A stretch of 44,913 nucleotides of DNA from Oscillatoria sp. SIO1A7 (GTDB lineage Bacteria > Cyanobacteriota > Cyanobacteriia > Cyanobacteriales > Laspinemataceae), in the NCBI GenBank assembly GCA_010672965.1, contig JAAHFN010000011.1:63537-108449 (forward strand), read 5' to 3'. Position 1 is the first letter of the stretch. Every line of letters starts with the position of its first letter. Under the pieces are notes generated by a model. That model saw nothing but the letters and a program-made list of their open reading frames with translations, had not been told where the DNA came from and ran no database searches. Below, in pieces: positions 43,101-44,913 of the stretch. A program made the translations under genes and the position numbers.

Positions 43101-44913
43101 CAGCACTCCCCTTGCCGCTAATGCCGTTCAAAGTAATATTCCCAGCACCAGAAGCAGAAATACTAGAACCTAGTGCCCCTAAAAATATTCCATCGTTATC
43201 CGAAGTCCCGGCACTACCCGTACCAGTCAGAGTAATATTCCCTCCTCCGCTAGCTTCTATAGTACCGCCAGCATTTACCCTAATACCTCGGTTTCCAGAT
43301 CCGCTTCCCCCGCCGGTTCCAGTTATATCTATAGAACCGCTCCCAGAAACCACCGAACTGGAATTAATTTCTAGCCCATCATTATTATTAGTGCCCGAAC
43401 CTCCTATGCCGGTTATTGATATCCTTCCTTCGGTTGTTTCCAGAGCTGCTCCAGAACGTATTTTTATCCCATCATTGTTAGTATTTGTAGCATTTCCGCC
43501 CCTGCCCTCCAGAGTAATATTCCCTTCCCCCGAAGCTGCAATCCGCGAACCAGCTCCCTGTACTGATATACCATCGTTATGATGCTGGCCAGAACTACCC
43601 GTACCAGTCAGAGTAATATTGCCGCCGCCGGTAGATTCTATAGTGGAACTATTGACCAAAATGCCTTGGTTTCCAGTTCCGCTTCCCCCGGCAGTTCCAG
43701 TTATATCTATAGAACCGCTCCCCGAACGCACCGAGGCGGAATTAATTTCTAACCCATCATTATGATCTGTTCCCGAACTTGCCGTGCCGGTTATTGATAT
43801 AGTTCCCTCTGTTGTTTCCAGAGCTGCTCCCGAAAAAATCTTTATCCCATCATTGTTAGTATCTACAGCACCAGCCCTACCGACAACAGTAATATTCCCT
43901 TCCCCCGAAGCTGCAATCCGCGAACCAGCTCCCTGTACTGATATACCATCGTTATGATGCTGGCCAGAACTACCCGTACCAGTCAGAGTAATATTGCCGC
44001 CGCCGGTAGATTCTATAGTGGAACTATTGACCAAAATGCCTTGGTTTCCAGTTCCGCTTCCCCCGGCAGTTCCAGTTATATCTATAGAACCGCTCCCCGA
44101 ACGCACCGAGGCGGAATTAATTTCTAACCCATCATTATGATCTGTTCCCGAACTTGCCGTGCCGGTTATTGATATAGTTCCCTCTGTTGTTTCCAGAGCT
44201 GCTCCCGAAAAAATCTTTATCCCATCATTGTTAGTATCTACAGCACCAGCCCTACCGACAACAGTAATATTCCCTTCCCCCGAGGCTGCAATCCGCGAAC
44301 CAGTTCCCTCTACTAATATGCCATCATTATTCGACGTCCCCGCATTACTGCCCTCACCTCTCAGGGTAATATTGCCGCCCCCGCTCGATTCTATCGTGCT
44401 GCTCGACGATATCTGAATGCCTTGATTTATTACTCCATTTCCCCCGCCGGTTCCAGTTATCTCGATCGCCCCGCTCCCGGAACTCACCGAGCTGGAATTA
44501 ATTTCTAGCCCATCATTATTATGGGTTCCCGAACTTGCCGTGCCGGTTATTGATATAGTTCCCTCTGTTGTTTCCAGAGCTGCTTCCGAAAAAATCTTTA
44601 TCCCATCATTGTTAGAACCTACAGCACCAGCTCTACCCTCCAGAGTAATATTCCCTTCCCCCGAAGCTGCAATCCGCGAACCAGCTCCCTCTACTACTAT
44701 GCCATCGTTATTCGACGTCCCCGCATTACTGCCCTCACCTCTCAGGGTGATATTTCCGCCCTCGCTCGATTCTATCGTGCTGCTCGACGATATCTGAATG
44801 CCTTGATTTATTACTCCATTTCCCCCGCCGGTTCCAGTTATCTCGATCGCCCCGCTCCCGGAACTCACCGAGCTGGAATTAATTTCTAGCCCATCATTAT
44901 TATGGGTTCCCGA
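37183..44913 (-). CDS. Giant adhesin-like beta-helix protein with C-terminal CHAT protease (5' end outside window)
   Basis: The frame stays open to the right edge; at least 2576 residues are visible and the true start lies beyond. Reading order: (i) ~1300 residues of haemagglutinin/beta-helix repeats (about 40 residues, e.g. NNDGLEIN..SV.SGSGSIDITGTG), several in near-identical 375-bp DNA units; (ii) Asn/Ser/Gly/Asp-rich DNQNSSDNSGN repeats (40430-40960); (iii) 18-residue AIAEADSVSSANPTNSSN repeats (about 39880-40350); (iv) SNP/SNS triplets (39320-39850); (v) a Ser/Gly tract (38480-38990); (vi) a CHAT domain (37183-~38390), a caspase-like peptidase with His in HLATHADF (codon 37663-37665) and Cys in VISACRSAVGD (codon 37534-37536). 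The repeats resemble two-partner-secreted exoproteins; the secretion domain would be in the missing N-terminus. Export and proteolytic activity are inferred. Confidence 0.9.
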   Translation of the reverse strand, partial: SGTHNNDGLEINSSSVSSGSGAIEITGTGGGNGVINQGIQISSSSTIESSEGGNITLRGEGSNAGTSNNDGIVVEGAGSRIAASGEGNITLEGRAGAVGSNNDGIKIFSEAALETTEGTISITGTASSGTHNNDGLEINSSSVSSGSGAIEITGTGGGNGVINQGIQISSSSTIESSGGGNITLRGEGSNAGTSNNDGILVEGTGSRIAASGEGNITVVGRAGAVDTNNDGIKIFSGAALETTEGTISITGTASSGTDHNDGLEINSASVRSGSGSIDITGTAGGSGTGNQGILVNSSTIESTGGGNITLTGTGSSGQHHNDGISVQGAGSRIAASGEGNITVVGRAGAVDTNNDGIKIFSGAALETTEGTISITGTASSGTDHNDGLEINSASVRSGSGSIDITGTAGGSGTGNQGILVNSSTIESTGGGNITLTGTGSSGQHHNDGISVQGAGSRIAASGEGNITLEGRGGNATNTNNDGIKIRSGAALETTEGRISITGIGGSGTNNNDGLEINSSSVVSGSGSIDITGTGGGSGSGNRGIRVNAGGTIEASGGGNITLTGTGSAGTSDNDGIFLGALGSSISASGAGNITLNGISGKGSAGNNDGLEIRSGAVVEADMGTIAIAGVASGNNFNQGIEIDSASVRTGSGSIDITGRSEASSNGKKNQGILAENGSTIESTTGGDITLTGTGAAGHAGIDLAGSSINTSASGTSNVTLSADEIDIRGASQVKGSGFLDIQPLNPTTDIAIGGNSDRGATVLDLTASDLSNLADGFNSINIGSYDGIGDVQIANISPSDPLTVRSGSGSVRLNGIITGTDNASITLTAEGGIELEGNSSIETANQNITFQGMLNGSHDLSADAGTGTVSFRSSIGNVTPVGDLSITADEIDFHAGTVSGSGNLLLQAATAGRLVNLQVEETGVGSFPNALDLTVAEIGRLQDGFSSVTFSTDTSGTVAVGSLSTQFSDPIAIEAGTINLNGAIAGIDNASVKLNANSISFDSNVTITTENQNIVLGGLAGNTTKIDGNQSLTIDAGSGSVELGGNVGSIIPPSGLSVAGSSLDLFGNINTANGAVAINAPISLKEDATIATGTGDVTVASSIDGFQNLAITGGNIRIDGDVGSSQPLRSARINASSDVTLGNVTTNGGLVDIAAGKIEAGAIATSSSSGSTSNSTSDSTSNPTAGNVSLNSSSDIDITLIDATGGGEVDITAGNFFRASGSFSDRNGIDASISTADGASGGSINIRHADSSNTPFIVGDASTLGTAGAITTGSVTLGPYLEVPTTSQLYNQGNIAIVRHQVSVTQPQVEPNQDNSDSSGNSDNSDNSDNSDNPDNQNSSDNSGNSGNSDNSGNSGDSGNQNSSDNSGNSDNQNSSDNSGNSDNQNSSDNSGNPANQNSSGNSGNPANQNSSDNSGNSDNQNSSGNSGNPANQNSSDNSGDSGNQNSSDNSGNPANQNSSGNSGNSDNQSSSGNSGNPDNQNSSGNSGDSGNSSNPTNPSNPANPANPTNPSNSSNPSNPIAEADSVSSANLTNPSAPTNPSNPTNSSNAIAEADSVSSANPTNSSNAIAEADSVSSANPTNSSNAIAEADSVSSANPTNSSNAIAEADLVSSANPTNSSNAIAEADLVSSANPTNSSNAIAEADSVSSANPTNSSNAIAEADSVSSANPTNSSNAIAPVNLGNYSNSANPSNRGSVGSPLTPLTPELPRNLSNPINLDNSSNPSNSSNPSNSSNTANTNNLSSSSSPSNFSNSGNTANPNNSSNSSNPSNPSNSSNPSNSGNTANPNNSSNPSNPSNSGNTANPNNSSNPSNPSNPSNPSNSSNSSNSSNSSNPSNPSNPSNSSNSSNPSNPSNPSNSSNSSSSVKPNNFAGSSNIGEISGNSANSGNSSFGVLSGGNSGNSISPNNFAGSGNGSANSGEAGVESLRSLFANAELAKDLQGVIISQPEIQAIAIDAEALSLSLDSESSQVSAQTSEVASSSSGSSSSSSSENSNNSSSRGSASSSSKSSSSSSSGSSSSSSSGSSSSSSSGSSSSSSSGSSSSGSSSSSSSGSSSSSSSGSSSSSSSGSSSNSSSGDSASSTGTGDSARSSSQNSSGSSSHNLSGSGSFSQNSSGSSQNSGSQSSQNSGNEASDNSAGSSSEYSENNSSSSDSGSDNEASLAAIFASNDLEGTVWQIEQYRNQEIEEFLGVRANIENQSVAISKFRNELKRLQAETSQNYAVVYVVARAEQLELVVFRGEGDPTRLSIPEAKREVVVPLVSRFLGELTNPRRRDGNRYLSMAQQLYRLIVEPMEAVLEEENIDTILFSMDAGLRSFPVAALHDGEKFLVEKYSIAMIPSFSLSDLRYRSLENAGVLALGASEFSNKDPLPAVPVELATITSELGIGEFFLNEDFTLANLQNQLLAKPMPIVHLATHADFLPGSASNSYIQFWDEKLTLDRLSELKWSDPLVDLLVISACRSAVGDREAELGLAGLAIKSGAKSALASLWYVSDEGTLVLMSEFYRQLKLAPIKAEALRLAQLAMIRGEITIENRRIIGANSGQNIELPQELEEASNHNLSHPYYWSAFTMIGSPW
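39310..39770 (-). repeat. 9-bp microsatellite-like Ser-Asn-Pro/Ser array
   Basis: Dozens of GGATTGCTG / GAATTGCTG units encode SNP and SNS triplets. The 3n period keeps both strands open, creating false antisense frames. Confidence 0.9.
39880..40350 (-). repeat. 54-bp tandem repeat with one HIP1 site per unit
   Basis: Seven or more near-identical 54-bp units encoding 18 residues (AIAEADSVSSANPTNSSN). Each contains GCGATCGC. An eighth partial unit lies near 40330-40356. Confidence 0.9.
43600..44340 (-). repeat. 375-bp near-identical tandem duplication in the adhesin
   Basis: The block containing GCCGCCGCCGGTAGATTC starts at 43621 and again at 43996 (shift 375 bp, 125 residues), with essentially identical sequence across the unit. 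A further pair with shift ~381 bp lies at about 44400 and 44780. Confidence 0.85.

Noticed and set aside
1-44913. tRNA, rRNA or known riboswitch genes
   Set aside because: None was recognised by eye. A covariance-model scan (tRNAscan-SE, Infernal/Rfam) would be decisive and could not be run.

Overview
The window is chromosomal DNA from a filamentous, Oscillatoria/Microcoleus-like cyanobacterium. This is inferred from many GCGATCGC (HIP1) octamers, heptanucleotide tandem repeats (CATTGGG, GTGTAGG, CAACAAA) in the spacers, DnaK/DnaJ/ClpS of cyanobacterial type, a Ser/Thr kinase-ATPase-GAF-histidine kinase giant, and a CHAT-domain haemagglutinin. No tRNA, rRNA or CRISPR array was seen. No named species can be assigned from the sequence alone.

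Layout. 1-588: the tail of an unrecognised gene fused to the 3' half of a peptide ABC permease gene, apparently a deletion scar. 981-2538: a TPR protein and an HxlR regulator. 3094-7870 (minus strand): a compact candidate RiPP locus. Reading along the minus strand it has eight tandem ~162-bp repeats, each with a near-consensus promoter; an almost G/U-free A/C-rich leader; a 118-aa precursor with a nitrile-hydratase-like leader and a short C-terminal Cys/Ser/Thr segment; and a 764-aa fused RRE/E1-like/YcaO cyclodehydratase. 7871-10005 is a long gene-poor stretch with mobile palindromes and what looks like a decayed second copy of the promoter/leader arrangement. 10006-15759 encodes the giant hybrid kinase. 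15948-23137 is a run of minus-strand genes: LRR protein, dCache-HAMP protein, LCM-type methyltransferase, an SFPD-repeat secreted protein, LarB and a peptide-binding lipoprotein. 23983-24565 holds two tandem paralogous small proteins, followed by a CobA-HemD fusion, a glycosyltransferase, an orphan UPF0175 antitoxin with a toxin stub, and a convergent restriction-modification pair (HTH-nuclease fusion and a C5 methylase with an inserted zinc-binding segment). 31224-36665 is a chaperone/signalling block: dnaK, dnaJ, a receiver-cyclase, clpS and DUF2103. 37183 to the right edge is the 3' part of a very large adhesin-like gene ending in a CHAT caspase-like protease.

The spacers are full of small non-autonomous mobile elements. 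Four copies of one family (inverted repeat AGGACTTACGCAAAAT) are flanked by perfect 5-bp target duplications, so they are true insertions. One lies at the truncated toxin gene, one between the RiPP precursor and its enzyme. A second family supplies the start codon of the LRR gene.

The most notable candidate is the RiPP locus. All eight promoter repeats keep exactly 17 bp between -35 and -10 positions and carry an A/T block resembling an UP element. A hairpin just downstream keeps its pairing although its bases vary. This suggests an amplified strong-promoter or small-RNA array driving a peptide natural product. Its expression and product are untested inference.
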